Shown: positions 9,166 through 23,393, counted from the first letter of the stretch. The stretch is DNA of 64,000 nt from Aeromonas australiensis (GCF_000819725.1 NZ_CDDH01000012.1:31096-95095), one strand, 5' to 3'. Program-made: numbers and translations. Notes: generated by a model not told the origin, from the sequence alone.

Positions 9166-10083
9166 ATGTTGAGAATGATCGTTGCCATGGGGCTGACCCG
9201 TTGGCGCTATATCGGCCTGTGGGCTTCCATCATGCTGACCGTGGCCAGCGTCGCCATCTTGCTGGTGAACGGCCTGACCCTGGGGCTCGATTTTACCGGC
9301 GGGGTGCTGCTGGAGTTTCATATCCAGACCCTGAAAGAGGCCCATGAGCTCAATGCCATGCTGGTCTCACCGCTGGCGGGCGCCGTTGAGCTGAGCTCCG
9401 CCGGTATTCCCGGCGAGTGGTTGATCAAGTTGCCCCCCCACGAACTGCCCTGGCCCGCGGCGGATCTCGCCACCATGCTGACCCAGCAGCTGGGGATGCC
9501 GGTCGAGCTGTTGCGCACCACTATCGTTGGCCCTCAGGTGGGTGCCGAGCTGTTCCAGCAGGGGATGCTGGCGGTGCTGGTGGCGTCGCTGGCGATGTCG
9601 GCCTATCTGGCGTTTCGCTTCGAGTGGCGTCAGGCCATCGGCATCCTGCTCTCGGTGGTCCATGACGCCATCGTCGCACTGGGAGTGCTGTCACTCTTTC
9701 AGATCGAATTCGATCTGAACATTATCGCCGGGCTGATGGCGGTGATCGGCTACTCCCTCAACGACAGCATCGTCATCTCGGACAGGCTGCGTGACCTGTT
9801 GAGTTCGCGCACCCAGATGGGGATCCATGAGTGCTCCGATGTGGCGATCAAGGCGACCTTCAGCCGCACCATGATCACCTCGGGTACCACCCTGTTTACC
9901 GTGGGCGCCCTGCTGCTGTTTGGTGGTGATGCCCTCTACGGCTTCTCCTTCACCCTGTTTGCCGGGATCCTGGTGGGCACCGTCTCTTCCATCACCGTCG
10001 CCTCGACCGTGCAGGAGCTGCTGGGCCTCACCCCGCAGGCCTATCAGAAAAAAAATGATGAGTCGCTGGCCAACGCAGCATGA
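9166..10083 (+). CDS. secF: Protein translocase subunit SecF (second-type paralogue)
   Basis: Partner of SecD in the accessory Sec translocation complex. The 305-residue product has the TLGLDFTGGVLLEF motif near the N-terminus, a short periplasmic domain, and a C-terminal block of about five membrane helices with GYSLNDSIVISDRLRDLL (about 200-217). The conserved Asp and Arg used in proton or sodium movement are present. The start follows AAGGAGAGAATT. It is the last gene of the secDF unit; a GC-rich hairpin follows. Confidence 0.93.
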   Translation: MLRMIVAMGLTRWRYIGLWASIMLTVASVAILLVNGLTLGLDFTGGVLLEFHIQTLKEAHELNAMLVSPLAGAVELSSAGIPGEWLIKLPPHELPWPAADLATMLTQQLGMPVELLRTTIVGPQVGAELFQQGMLAVLVASLAMSAYLAFRFEWRQAIGILLSVVHDAIVALGVLSLFQIEFDLNIIAGLMAVIGYSLNDSIVISDRLRDLLSSRTQMGIHECSDVAIKATFSRTMITSGTTLFTVGALLLFGGDALYGFSFTLFAGILVGTVSSITVASTVQELLGLTPQAYQKKNDESLANAA

Positions 10084-10104
10084 CTCCGGGTGGTTGCTTA
10101 TTGC

Positions 10105-10125
10105 GCCCCTGCCAATGGCAGGGGC
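10105..10125 (+). terminator. Hairpin after secF
   Basis: GCCCCTGCC-AAT-GGCAGGGGC is a perfect nine-base stem 21 bases after the secF stop. It lacks a good T-run (TTACTG follows), so it may be a weak terminator or an mRNA 3'-end stabiliser. Confidence 0.5.
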
Positions 10126-10318
10126 TTACTGCGACATCCATCGGTTAGATCCACAAGAAGGCGCAGGCAACTTGTCAACAAGGGGAATGTCAGGGTTTGC
10201 GACTAATAACAAATAGGTCATTTTATTACGTTTAAAACTTTAAAGTGTGACTGAAAGCACTTTCTTTAGGGCTCAAAAGCGGCAACATTGTGGTGATTTA
10301 TCTACAAAGGGATATGAG

Positions 10319-11635
10319 ATGTTGTTACAACCTGCCAATACAGCAAAATCCAGACAGTTGCTGAACGAGACCATGGCTTTGGTGCTCGCAGGAGGGCGGG
10401 GGAGTCGCCTCAAACAGTTAACCGACAACCGTGCCAAGCCTGCTGTTCATTTCGGCGGCAAGTTCCGCATCATCGATTTCGTACTCTCCAACTGCATCAA
10501 CTCCGGTATCCGTCGGGTCGGTGTCGTGACCCAGTACAAATCCCACAGCCTGTTGCGCCATCTCCAATCGGGCTGGTCTTTCCTGCGTTACCAGATGAAC
10601 GAGTTTATCGATCTGCTCCCTGCCCAGCAGCGGGTGGATGAGGTGAACTGGTATCGGGGGACCGCCGATGCGGTCTACCAGAATCTGGATATCATTCGTG
10701 ATCACGCCCCCAAATATGTCGTGGTGCTGGCAGGGGATCACATCTACAAGATGGATTACGCCGCCATGCTGCTCGACCATGTCAATATGGGGGCCAAGGT
10801 GACGGTCGCCTGTATCGAGGTGCCACGCAGTGAAGCGAGTGCCTTCGGAGTGATGGCGGTAGATGATGATCGCAAGATCAACGCCTTTGTCGAGAAGCCT
10901 GCCAACCCGCCCGCCATGCCGGGCAAGGAAGATACCGCACTGGCCTCCATGGGGGTCTATATCTTCGATGCCGAGTATCTCTATCAGCTGCTGGAAGAGG
11001 ACATTGCCAACGAGCAGTCTCACCACGATTTCGGGATGGATGTGATCCCCCGCGTGGTCAATGAGGGCACAGCATTTGCCCACCCGTTTGGCATGTCCTG
11101 CGTCGGCTGCTCGACAGACCGCCGCCCCTACTGGCGCGATGTGGGCACGGTGGACTCCTTCTGGGAGGCCAATATGGATCTCGCCTCTGTGACTCCGGAG
11201 CTCGACATCTACGATCAGGATTGGCCCATCTGGACCAGTCAGAACATGACTCCGCCCGCCAAGTTTGTGCAGGACAGAAACGGCCAGCACGGCATGACCA
11301 TCAACTCGATGTTCTCCGGCGGCACCATCGTCAGCGGCTCCTTTATCCTGAGTTCGGTGCTCTTTACCAATGTGCGGGTTCACTCTTTCTGCACCCTGGA
11401 TCAGGCGGTGATCTTCCCGGGTGTGGAGATCGGTGCCGGTTGCCGACTGCGCCGGGTGGTGATCGACAAGGGATGCAAGCTGCCGGAAGGGATGGTGATC
11501 GGTGAAAATGCCGATGAAGATGCCCGCCGCTTCCATCGCTCCGAACAGGGGATCGTTCTGGTCACCAAACCCATGCTTGATGCCCTGGCAAAGACGCAAC
11601 ACAAACGTGCGGTAGAACAAACCGTGCCGGCATAA
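10319..11635 (+). CDS. glgC: Glucose-1-phosphate adenylyltransferase GlgC
   Basis: Makes ADP-glucose from glucose-1-phosphate and ATP, the committed step of bacterial glycogen synthesis. The 438-residue product has the nucleotide-binding signature [20 protein letters not shown] close to the N-terminus and the substrate motif [13 protein letters not shown]. The C-terminal half forms the left-handed beta-helix with hexapeptide repeats. The start at 10319 is chosen because AAAGGGA lies at proper distance; an in-frame extension to 10247 looks non-coding. It stands alone here, with no glgB, glgA or glgX alongside, and is followed by a strong terminator. Confidence 0.95.
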   Translation: MLLQPANTAKSRQLLNETMALVLAGGRGSRLKQLTDNRAKPAVHFGGKFRIIDFVLSNCINSGIRRVGVVTQYKSHSLLRHLQSGWSFLRYQMNEFIDLLPAQQRVDEVNWYRGTADAVYQNLDIIRDHAPKYVVVLAGDHIYKMDYAAMLLDHVNMGAKVTVACIEVPRSEASAFGVMAVDDDRKINAFVEKPANPPAMPGKEDTALASMGVYIFDAEYLYQLLEEDIANEQSHHDFGMDVIPRVVNEGTAFAHPFGMSCVGCSTDRRPYWRDVGTVDSFWEANMDLASVTPELDIYDQDWPIWTSQNMTPPAKFVQDRNGQHGMTINSMFSGGTIVSGSFILSSVLFTNVRVHSFCTLDQAVIFPGVEIGAGCRLRRVVIDKGCKLPEGMVIGENADEDARRFHRSEQGIVLVTKPMLDALAKTQHKRAVEQTVPA

Positions 11636-11669
11636 CGCGCCATTTAGCACGGTTATCGCAGCCGAAAAC

Positions 11670-11697
11670 GGGAGCCCTTGCAGGCTCCCATTTTTTT
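11670..11697 (+). terminator. Rho-independent terminator of glgC
   Basis: GGGAGCC-CTTGCA-GGCTCCC is a seven-base stem followed by a run of seven T's, 35 bases after the glgC stop. Confidence 0.9.
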
Positions 11698-11729
11698 ACT
11701 GTCACGAGACCGGCCATGCGGCAGCCAAC

Positions 11730-11747
11730 CGTAAACATAAGATTACA
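11730..11747 (+). promoter_or_regulatory. TyrR box, distal
   Basis: CGTAAA-CATAAG-ATTACA matches the TyrR consensus TGTAAA-N6-TTTACA at 10 of 12 defined positions, including the invariant G and C. It lies upstream of aroF in the 339-base glgC-aroF gap, which otherwise holds the glgC terminator and AT-rich promoter DNA. Confidence 0.75.
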
Positions 11748-11907
11748 AAAAAAACCTTCCCATGAACCAAAAATGGTAATTCATCCAAATTTCTGGTGAT
11801 GAGCAGCACGTTTATATTGCCATAAGGCTACTTAATTCCTTATTCACACTTGAATATTGGCGTTTCATTGGTATTGTGGTGGCCACCCGTAACGAAAAAA
11901 GAACTTT

Positions 11908-11925
11908 CGTAAATAAAAAATTACA
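11908..11925 (+). promoter_or_regulatory. TyrR box, proximal
   Basis: CGTAAA-TAAAAA-ATTACA has the same two half-sites as the distal box and lies about 50 bases before the aroF start. Two boxes ahead of aroF-tyrA fit tyrosine-dependent repression by TyrR, as known in E. coli. Confidence 0.78.
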
Positions 11926-11974
11926 GCTAGTGGTATTAAAACCAGCGTGCTGACTGTGGCGAGGCAAAGAGGCT

Positions 11975-13048
11975 ATGCAACGAGATCCCCTGAACAATAT
12001 CCATATCCAGTCCGAACAAGTGATGATCACCCCTGCCCAGCTCAAGGAGAAGTTACCCATCTCCGATAAGGCTCTGGCATTCGTGCAAGGGGCCCGCACT
12101 ACCATCGCCAACATCATTCATCGTCGCGATCACCGCCTGCTGGTGATCTGTGGTCCCTGCTCCATCCACGACATGGACGCCGCCAAAGCATACGCAACCC
12201 GGCTCAAAGCATTGCATGATGCCTACCAAGACTCGCTCTACATCGTCATGCGGGTCTACTTTGAGAAGCCACGCACCACGGTCGGCTGGAAAGGGTTTAT
12301 CAACGACCCCAATCTGGATGGCACCTTCAATGTGGAGTTAGGGCTACACCGGGCCCGCGAGTTGCTCTGCTGGCTGGCGGAGCTGGAGTTGCCGCTGGCC
12401 ACCGAAGCGCTCGATCCCATCAGCCCGCAATACCTGGCTGAGCTCTTCTCCTGGTCAGCCATTGGGGCCCGCACCACCGAATCCCAGACCCACAGAGAGA
12501 TGGCGTCCGGCCTCTCCATGCCGGTGGGCTTCAAGAACGGCACCGATGGTAATCTCGGCACCGCCATCAATGCGCTGCAGGCGGCCTCCTCCCCTCACGC
12601 CTTTATGGGGATCAACCAGCAGGGCCAGGTTGCGCTGCTGCAGACCCAGGGCAACCCGGATGGCCACGTGATCCTGCGCGGCGGCAAACATCCCAACTAT
12701 GACTCGGTCAATGTGTCGCTGGCGGAAGAGGCGCTGGAGCAAGCGGGCCTGCTGCCCAGCCTGGTGGTGGATTGCAGCCATGGCAACTCCAGCAAGGATC
12801 ACCGCCTGCAGCCCAAGGTGGCGGACAACGTGATCCACCAGATCCAGGAGGGCAACCGTTCAATCATCGGAGTGATGCTCGAATCCAACCTGTTCGAAGG
12901 TAACCAGTCCAGCGAGCAGCCCAAGTGCGAGATGCGCTACGGCGTCTCCATCACCGATGCCTGTATAGACTGGGAGACCACGGATGCGCTGCTGGCCCGC
13001 TGCCACAGCCAGTTGCAAGCACCACTTTTGGCCAGAACCAGAGCATAA
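11975..13048 (+). CDS. aroF: DAHP synthase, tyrosine-sensitive type (AroF)
   Basis: Condenses phosphoenolpyruvate and erythrose-4-phosphate, the first step of aromatic amino acid synthesis. The 357-residue class I enzyme has the conserved CGPCSIHD, EKPRTTVGWKG, GARTTESQTHREMASG and VILRGGKHPNY segments. It resembles E. coli AroF more than AroG or AroH (EALDPISPQYLAELFSWSA, SLVVDCSHGNSSKDHR). It is followed directly by tyrA and preceded by two TyrR boxes, which supports the tyrosine-regulated isozyme. A second isozyme (aroH) is at 27376. Confidence 0.94.
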   Translation: MQRDPLNNIHIQSEQVMITPAQLKEKLPISDKALAFVQGARTTIANIIHRRDHRLLVICGPCSIHDMDAAKAYATRLKALHDAYQDSLYIVMRVYFEKPRTTVGWKGFINDPNLDGTFNVELGLHRARELLCWLAELELPLATEALDPISPQYLAELFSWSAIGARTTESQTHREMASGLSMPVGFKNGTDGNLGTAINALQAASSPHAFMGINQQGQVALLQTQGNPDGHVILRGGKHPNYDSVNVSLAEEALEQAGLLPSLVVDCSHGNSSKDHRLQPKVADNVIHQIQEGNRSIIGVMLESNLFEGNQSSEQPKCEMRYGVSITDACIDWETTDALLARCHSQLQAPLLARTRA

Positions 13049-13083
13049 GCCGTGGTATCTTGTTGTAACTGATTGAACCATAG

Positions 13084-13111
13084 AGGTATCACTGTTCACG
13101 CGGTGATACCT
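13084..13111 (+). promoter_or_regulatory. Intercistronic stem-loop between aroF and tyrA
   Basis: AGGTATCAC and GTGATACCT form a perfect nine-base stem with a ten-base loop. No T-run follows, so it is more likely a processing or stability element, or a partial block between aroF and tyrA, than a full terminator. Confidence 0.5.
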
Positions 13112-13166
13112 TGTTGCCTCTTGAATTTCAGGGCGTCGCTGCGGGCGGCGCCGGTAGGGACCGGAC

Positions 13167-14306
13167 ATGGCTGAAGAGTTGAATGCCCTCAGGGACAAGA
13201 TAGATGTGGTGGACCAGCAGCTGATTGATCTGCTGGCTGCCCGTCTGGCGCTGGTGGGGGAAGTGGGGGAAGTGAAGAGTCGGCACGGCCTGCCCATCTA
13301 TGCACCGGATCGGGAGGCGAGCATGCTGGCCCGCCGCCGCGCCGAGGCCGAACAGCTGGGAGTACCCGGGGATCTCATCGAGGATGTGCTGCGCCGGGTG
13401 ATGCGCGAATCCTACATTCTCGAGTCCGCCAGTGAAAAAGATAACCACTTCAAGTGCATGAAGCCGGATCTTGGCAAGGTGGTCATCATCGGCGGTCAGG
13501 GCCAGCTGGGCCGCCTGTTTGGCAACCTGTTCAGCCTCTCTGGCTACCGGGTCGAGACCCTGGAGCAAGCCGACTGGCCCCGTGCTGACGAGCTCCTCGC
13601 AGGTGCCGGTCTGGTGATGGTGGCGGTGCCCATCGATATCACCTGCCAGGTGATCGATCGGCTCGGCAACCTGCCCCCCCACTGCCTGCTGGTGGATGTC
13701 ACCAGCGTGAAGGCGGCGCCGCTTGAACATATGCTGGCGGTACATCAGGGGCCGGTATTGGGACTGCACCCCATGTTCGGGCCGGATGTGGCGAGCCTCG
13801 CCAAGCAGGTGATTGTCTGCTGTCAAGGGCGCGAGCCCGCCGCCAGCCAGTGGTTGCTGGATCAGATGACTATCTGGGGGGCGCGTTTGCAACAGGTAGA
13901 AGCCAGGGCCCACGATGAGGCGATGACCCTCATCCAGGCGCTGCGCCACTTCGCTACTTTTGCCTATGGCTGGCACCTCTCCCGGGAGCAGGCCAACATC
14001 GACCGCCTGCTGGCGTTGAGCTCCCCCATCTACCGGCTGGAGCTCGCTATGGTGGGGCGGCTGTTTGCCCAAGATCCCCACCTCTATGCCGATATCATTT
14101 TGTCATCACCGCAGAATCTGGCGATGATCCGCCGCTACTACCAAAACTTTGGCGAAGCGCTGGGGCTGCTGGAGCGGGGGGACAGGGATGGCTTCATCGC
14201 AGCCTTCTCACAGGTCTCCGGTTTCTTCGGCGAACACGCCGACCAGTTCCTGCGGGAAAGCCGTATGCTGCTGGCCCAGGCCAACGATCGCCGCCAACAC
14301 GGCTGA
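13167..14306 (+). CDS. tyrA: Bifunctional chorismate mutase / prephenate dehydrogenase TyrA
   Basis: Converts chorismate to prephenate and then to 4-hydroxyphenylpyruvate in tyrosine synthesis. The 379-residue product has the AroQ-type mutase domain first (residues 1-90, [20 protein letters not shown]), then the NAD-binding dehydrogenase with [18 protein letters not shown] (about 105-122) and GLHPMFGPD (about 200). It forms an operon with aroF. The ribosome site AGGGA lies in the loop of a short hairpin (CCGGT-AGGG-ACCGG) just before the start codon, so local folding could modulate translation. Confidence 0.95.
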   Translation: MAEELNALRDKIDVVDQQLIDLLAARLALVGEVGEVKSRHGLPIYAPDREASMLARRRAEAEQLGVPGDLIEDVLRRVMRESYILESASEKDNHFKCMKPDLGKVVIIGGQGQLGRLFGNLFSLSGYRVETLEQADWPRADELLAGAGLVMVAVPIDITCQVIDRLGNLPPHCLLVDVTSVKAAPLEHMLAVHQGPVLGLHPMFGPDVASLAKQVIVCCQGREPAASQWLLDQMTIWGARLQQVEARAHDEAMTLIQALRHFATFAYGWHLSREQANIDRLLALSSPIYRLELAMVGRLFAQDPHLYADIILSSPQNLAMIRRYYQNFGEALGLLERGDRDGFIAAFSQVSGFFGEHADQFLRESRMLLAQANDRRQHG

Positions 14307-14353
14307 CTCTGCCAACAAGAGCAATCCCTCATCAATAGCACGTCAAACCTGCC

Positions 14354-14384
14354 AGCGGGTTGCCATTCTCTGAGGCAACCCGCT
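14354..14384 (+). terminator. Bidirectional terminator between tyrA and the DUF1615 gene
   Basis: AGCGGGTTGCC and GGCAACCCGCT form a perfect 11-base stem between two converging genes. T-content on either side is modest. Confidence 0.75.
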
Positions 14385-14407
14385 TGATTGGCTATCTGTA
14401 AACTGCA

Positions 14408-15571
14408 CTACCTGATTGTGGCCATCTTTCTGACACACGCCTGCTCCCTTTCATCCACCCGCTTGGCAAACCAGGCTGTGGTGAGATTGCGGGTGATTTT
14501 CGGACTCTTTAGCTGAATACCGGGCAGGATGGCGCGGGGCTGTCGCTTGCCCGCTTGCTTGTCGGCCAGGGTAAAGATGCGATGGTAGAGATCGGTCTTG
14601 GCGAATTCGGCGCTATCCCCTTTGCGCAGGCTCTGGCGAATCGCCTGTTTGCTCATATTGACCCGGCTGGCGAGGCTGTAGACGGCCAGTTCGGTGTTGC
14701 CCGGCAGATCCGAGTCATAGCGGATCAGATCCCCGTCCAGCGCCAGTGGCTTGCCACTCAAGCGGCTGACGGCGGCCTGAAAAGCGGCATTGCGGCTGGC
14801 ATACCAGCCGGCGTTGAAGTCGGCAAAGCGGTAGAGGGTATCCGGGTAGTCAGCGGGATAACCGAAGATATGTTTGGTGCCAAACCAGATGCCGCCGCGA
14901 CGGGTAAAGACTTCGTGGCGAATGGACTCCTTGACAGGATAGGGGTAGCCACGGGCATTGGCCTCGGCAAAGGCCACGCTCACCTGCATCGGGCCGCCGG
15001 TACGCACCGGGTTGAGGTTGCCAAACAGCGTCTTGCCCATCGGTAACATGCCGATCATGTCTTCGAAAATTTCGCTCATCTCCCGCTCGGTACGCAACTT
15101 GTCGATCCGCTCGGCGTAACTCTTGCCGGTGGGCGAGTTGATGGAGAGCGCGGCCCGTACCATAAACTCGGGGATCAGCAGCTTGCTGGCGCGGGCGTTG
15201 ATCTCTTTCCAGGCGATCTTGTTGAGATTGGGCACCACAGGGTCGGCCTGATAGGTCGCCTCCTGCTCCGCCACCGCCAGCACGCTACAGACGTTGTGAT
15301 CATTAACCATCACCCCCTGGGTGGTGAGCGCCGTCACCACGTCGTTGGCCCAGCCCTGTTTGTCAGGCACCTGACGGGGCAAGAAGCGCACGATGCGACT
15401 TTTCATATCCGCCGGTTTGCGCGGCTGCATGGCAGGCGGCGTTTTGGGGGGGCTCACGCTCGCCTCTTTGGCAGGCGCCGAGGCGGGATCACTGGCACAA
15501 CCGGCCAGCAGCAGGGCAGAGCAGAAGGCAATAAGACGACAGAAAGGCAACGCGGTCATATGCATATCCAT
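14408..15571 (-). CDS. DUF1615 lipoprotein (YaiW-like)
   Basis: Predicted surface or outer-membrane lipoprotein of 387 residues from the ATG at 15571. The signal peptide ends in LLLAGCASD, followed by a Pro/Ala-rich linker and the DUF1615 domain (VLAVAEQEATYQADPVVPNL, RGGIWFGTKHIFGYP). Upstream in-frame codons to 15619 look like untranslated leader. The gene points toward tyrA and stands alone. The family relates to E. coli YaiW; its biochemical function is not established from the sequence. Confidence 0.82.
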   Translation of the reverse strand: MDMHMTALPFCRLIAFCSALLLAGCASDPASAPAKEASVSPPKTPPAMQPRKPADMKSRIVRFLPRQVPDKQGWANDVVTALTTQGVMVNDHNVCSVLAVAEQEATYQADPVVPNLNKIAWKEINARASKLLIPEFMVRAALSINSPTGKSYAERIDKLRTEREMSEIFEDMIGMLPMGKTLFGNLNPVRTGGPMQVSVAFAEANARGYPYPVKESIRHEVFTRRGGIWFGTKHIFGYPADYPDTLYRFADFNAGWYASRNAAFQAAVSRLSGKPLALDGDLIRYDSDLPGNTELAVYSLASRVNMSKQAIRQSLRKGDSAEFAKTDLYHRIFTLADKQAGKRQPRAILPGIQLKSPKITRNLTTAWFAKRVDEREQACVRKMATIR

Positions 15572-15784
15572 TTTTGTAGGCCCGACAGGCTGCGCCGCTG
15601 GCACTGTACTGACAAGCAAAGTGGGGTCATTGTAGAGGATTGCCTGCTGCAGTTGAAACCCGCGCTCTCAGCATCCCCTCCCCTTGCCTGCTGTAGCCAC
15701 CCCACGCGCCATCCGTTGTCTGCGATGGGGAAGACATGACCTTCCTCAATGGCTCACCCGGCCCGAGCCGAACAGTGAACGCCA

Positions 15785-15820
15785 GATAAAAAGAAACCCC
15801 CGCCATCGCTGGCGGGGGTT
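15785..15820 (-). terminator. Terminator of carAB
   Basis: AACCCCCGCC and GGCGGGGGTT form a perfect ten-base stem. On the minus strand it is followed by a T-rich tract (TTTCTTTTT), 28 bases after the carB stop. Confidence 0.9.
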
Positions 15821-15848
15821 GGTCGTCTGGCAAGTCAGGCTCAAAACC

Positions 15849-19073
<3,225 letters not shown>

Positions 19074-19093
19074 GAAACTCTTTCCTCTTTTCC

Positions 19094-20230
19094 TTAGGCG
19101 CGATACTGCTTGATCAATTCAATAAAGTGGTCAAAGAGACCGGCACAGTCGTGCGGGCCCGGGCTCGCTTCGGGGTGCCCCTGGAAGCTGAAGGCCGGAC
19201 GGTCGGTGCGATGGATGCCCTGCAGCGACCCGTCGAACAGGGAGACGTGGGTGGCGCGCAGGCAATCCGGCAGGCTGTTCTCGTCTACCGCAAAACCGTG
19301 GTTCTGGGCGGTGATCATCACTGTGTTGTCATCGAGGCTCTTCACCGGATGGTTGGCACCGTGGTGGCCAAACTTCATCTTGACGGTCTTGGCACCGGAG
19401 GCCAGACCCAGCAGCTGGTGACCCAGACAGATGCCGAACACCGGGGTGTTGGTATTAAGGAAAGCCTTGATGGCCTCGATGGCGTAGTCGCACGGCTCGG
19501 GGTCGCCGGGGCCGTTGGAGAGGAAGATGCCATCCGGGTTCAGCGCCAGTACCTCGGCGGCCGGGGTCTTGGCCGGTACAACTGTCAGGCGGCAGCCACG
19601 GTCAACCAGCATCCGCAGGATGTTGCGCTTGACGCCAAAGTCATAGGCTACCACGTGGTATTTCAGCTGGTCGGCAGCCGGGGTCACGTGCCCCTTGCCG
19701 AGCTGCCAGCTGCCTTCGGTCCAGCTGTAGGATTCGCTCACGGTCACTTCCTTGGCCAGATCCATCCCCTTCAAACCGGGGAAGGCGCGAGCCTGTTCGA
19801 GGGCATAGGCTTCATCGACCTGCTTGCCGGCCAGAATGCAGCCAGCCTGAGCGCCTTTCTCGCGCAGGATGCGGGTCAGTTTGCGGGTGTCGATGTCGGC
19901 GATGCCAACGATATTGTGAGACTTGAGGTATTCGGAGAGGGATTGCTGATTGCGGAAATTGGAGGCAAGTATCGGAAGGTCCCGGATGATCAATCCTTGC
20001 GCATGGATTTGACTGGACTCTTCATCTTCGCTGTTGGTGCCGGTATTGCCGATATGGGGGTAAGTGAGGGTGACTATCTGACGGGAATAAGAGGGATCGG
20101 TGAGGATTTCCTGATAGCCCGTCATCGACGTATTGAAAACCACTTCACCAACGGAACATCCCTCGGCGCCTATCGACACGCCTTTGAACACAGTTCCATC
20201 TTCCAGCACTAGCAATGCAGTGTGATTCAA
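19094..20230 (-). CDS. carA: Carbamoyl-phosphate synthase small subunit
   Basis: Glutamine amidotransferase subunit that supplies ammonia to CarB. The 378-residue product has the N-terminal CPSase small domain ([20 protein letters not shown]) and a class I amidotransferase domain with the nucleophile motif [13 protein letters not shown] (about 265-277) and catalytic His-Pro-Glu ([11 protein letters not shown]). It lies upstream of carB and is preceded by a plausible sigma-70 promoter. Confidence 0.97.
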   Translation of the reverse strand: MNHTALLVLEDGTVFKGVSIGAEGCSVGEVVFNTSMTGYQEILTDPSYSRQIVTLTYPHIGNTGTNSEDEESSQIHAQGLIIRDLPILASNFRNQQSLSEYLKSHNIVGIADIDTRKLTRILREKGAQAGCILAGKQVDEAYALEQARAFPGLKGMDLAKEVTVSESYSWTEGSWQLGKGHVTPAADQLKYHVVAYDFGVKRNILRMLVDRGCRLTVVPAKTPAAEVLALNPDGIFLSNGPGDPEPCDYAIEAIKAFLNTNTPVFGICLGHQLLGLASGAKTVKMKFGHHGANHPVKSLDDNTVMITAQNHGFAVDENSLPDCLRATHVSLFDGSLQGIHRTDRPAFSFQGHPEASPGPHDCAGLFDHFIELIKQYRA

Positions 20231-20341
20231 GACAACCTCCAGTTATTTAGCTTTAAATTCAGCAATTTACCTGGGTGTTGCGGGCTCGATTCCGGTCTTG
20301 AACAGGACTCGAACCCGGCAGATTTCTGGCAAATTGGGCGC

Positions 20342-20369
20342 ATTCTACTTAAAAAAAGTGGCATTTCAA
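20342..20369 (-). promoter_or_regulatory. Predicted sigma-70 promoter of carAB
   Basis: On the minus strand TTGAAA (20369-20364) and TAGAAT (20347-20342) are separated by 16 bases, about 110 bases upstream of carA. Confidence 0.5.
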
Positions 20370-20386
20370 CGTCTTTTCTCAGGTGA

Positions 20387-20404
20387 AATGCATCTAAATT
20401 CAAT
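20387..20404 (-). promoter_or_regulatory. Candidate ArgR box upstream of carAB
   Basis: On the minus strand TGAAT-TTAG-ATGCA resembles the ArgR consensus TGAAT-WWWW-ATTCA with two mismatches. It lies about 18 bases upstream of the predicted -35. Only one box is evident, whereas ArgR usually binds pairs, so this is tentative. Confidence 0.4.
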
Positions 20405-20834
20405 AAAAAAGCAACATTACCCATTATCTATGCACTCAATACCTTTGCAACCCCCTCCCGCGAAAGAAAAGGAAAAACCACCACCAAAAGATGCCACCAA
20501 GCCAGCAATAACGACAAAAACAAACAAAAAGACCAATTAAAACAATGGCATTTATTTTTACACAGAAAGCATTAATGACAAATTTAACGCTTTTACGATG
20601 ACAAGAGTGAACGCGAGGAATGTAAAACGTTTTTCCGCGTTTGAATTTTTAGTCTTTTCCAGCCAGTGTAAAAAAATGACTTCATCCGCCATAAAGATGC
20701 TCAAATCTGTTACCTGGTGATGACATTCAGGAAGGGGAAATCTGATGGATAACGAAATAGTGTGATTTATAAGGCATTCAGATAAAAATTGCAGAAAGTA
20801 CGTCTTTTTACACAAACTCTGGCTGACTGACAGC
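20405..20834. other. AT-rich intergenic region between carA and dapB
   Basis: No convincing gene is present. The DNA is markedly more AT-rich than its neighbours, with adenine-rich stretches on the plus strand. The one longer ORF here (20558-20863, minus) begins inside the dapB terminator and is not credible. Confidence 0.6.
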
Positions 20835-20860
20835 AAAAACCCCGGCAAGCCGGGGTTTTT
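20835..20860 (-). terminator. Terminator of dapB
   Basis: AAAAACCCCGGC-AA-GCCGGGGTTTTT is a symmetrical hairpin with T-runs on both strands, 40 bases after the dapB stop. Confidence 0.9.
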
Positions 20861-20899
20861 CACTGGATAGCAGTAATACGAAAGTGCCGCACAGAGACA

Positions 20900-22045
<1,146 letters not shown>

Positions 22046-23380
22046 ATGATCCAGACTCAACCCAGTGCCAGGGCCTTGCTGCCACTTCTGGTTTTTCTCG
22101 CACTCTTTATCGGTACCGGTACCTGGCTGACCCTGCAGGGGGTCGAATTTGCCTTCTATCAGCTGCCCGCTCCGGTTGCTGCTCTGCCTGCGGTGATGCT
22201 CGCCCTGCTGCTTGGCAAAGAGAGCTTCAACAGCAATCTGGAGACCTTCTTCAAGGGGGTCGGCCACAGCAATATCATGGCGATGTGCCTTATCTATCTG
22301 CTGGCAGGGGCCTTTGCCAGCGTGGCCAAGGCCACCGGCGGGGTTGATGCCACTGTGGCGCTGGGTTTGTCGCTCATCCCCGGCTGGGCACTGCTGCCCG
22401 GGCTGTTCCTTATCTCTGCCTTTATTGCTACCGCCATGGGTACCTCGATGGGTACCATAGGTGCAGTCGCCCCTGTGGCCCTTGGCGTGGCACAGGCGGC
22501 GGATATCAATCCGGTACTGATGGCAGGTACCATCCTCTCCGGCGCCATGTTTGGCGATAACCTCTCCATCATCTCCGACACCACTATCGCGGCCACCCGC
22601 AGTCAAGGGTGCGAGATGAAGGACAAGTTCCGCGAGAACATCAAGATTGCCGCCCCTGCCGCCATCGCGGTGATCCTGCTCTATCTGACTCTGGGCTCAG
22701 TGGGTGAAGCCCCTGCCAGCGGCAACGCCATCGAGCTGTTCAAGGTGATGCCCTATCTGCTCATTCTTGGGCTGGCGCTCGCCGGGGTGAATGTGTTTGT
22801 GGTGCTGGGGATCGGCATTCTGGCCGCCGGTACGGTAGGCATGATCAACGGCTACGCCATCGGCCAGTTCAGCAAGGATATCTATCAGGGTTTTACCGGC
22901 ATGCAGGAGATCTTCTTGCTCTCCATGCTGATCGGCGGTCTCGGTGCCCTGATGGAGCGCCAGGGGGGGCTGGCCTGGATCAGCGAGCGCATCAGCGCTC
23001 TGATTGCCCGTTTCACTCGCGAGCACAATGGTGAACAGAACGAGAAAGCGGCCGAGCTCGGCATCGCCGGGGTGGTGAGCCTCACCAACCTCTGCACCGC
23101 CAACAACACGGTGGCCATTATCGTCGCCAGCAAGGTGGCCCGGGATCTGGCCGAACACCACGGGGTCACCCCGCGCCGCGCCGCCTCCATGCTCGATATC
23201 TTCTCCTGCGTGGTACAGGGTCTGATCCCCTGGGGCGCACAGGCGCTGCTGCTCGGCTCCATCTTCGCCCTGTCGCCGTTGGCGGTAGTGAGCATGAGTT
23301 TCTACCCGATGGCGCTGGCTGTAGCGGCACTGATTGCAGTGTTTGTGAAACACCAGATGCGCGGCAAGGCTGACAAGTAA
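22046..23380 (+). CDS. NhaC-family Na+/H+ antiporter-type transporter
   Basis: Polytopic inner-membrane transporter of 444 residues, with about eleven hydrophobic segments, resembling the NhaC superfamily that exchanges sodium or organic ions for protons. Conserved stretches include ATAMGTSMGTIGAVAPVALG, SGAMFGDNLSIISDTTIAATRSQG and TNLCTANNTVAIIVAS. The start at 22046 follows AGAGGAA. Its last 28 codons are repeated, with many synonymous differences, just downstream (23394-23483). The exact substrate cannot be read from the sequence. Confidence 0.85.
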   Translation: MIQTQPSARALLPLLVFLALFIGTGTWLTLQGVEFAFYQLPAPVAALPAVMLALLLGKESFNSNLETFFKGVGHSNIMAMCLIYLLAGAFASVAKATGGVDATVALGLSLIPGWALLPGLFLISAFIATAMGTSMGTIGAVAPVALGVAQAADINPVLMAGTILSGAMFGDNLSIISDTTIAATRSQGCEMKDKFRENIKIAAPAAIAVILLYLTLGSVGEAPASGNAIELFKVMPYLLILGLALAGVNVFVVLGIGILAAGTVGMINGYAIGQFSKDIYQGFTGMQEIFLLSMLIGGLGALMERQGGLAWISERISALIARFTREHNGEQNEKAAELGIAGVVSLTNLCTANNTVAIIVASKVARDLAEHHGVTPRRAASMLDIFSCVVQGLIPWGAQALLLGSIFALSPLAVVSMSFYPMALAVAALIAVFVKHQMRGKADK

Positions 23381-23393
23381 CAGGATAACGTCC

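Noticed and set aside
20558..20863. 101-codon minus-strand ORF between carA and dapB
   Set aside because: It starts inside the dapB terminator hairpin and has no ribosome site or recognisable product.
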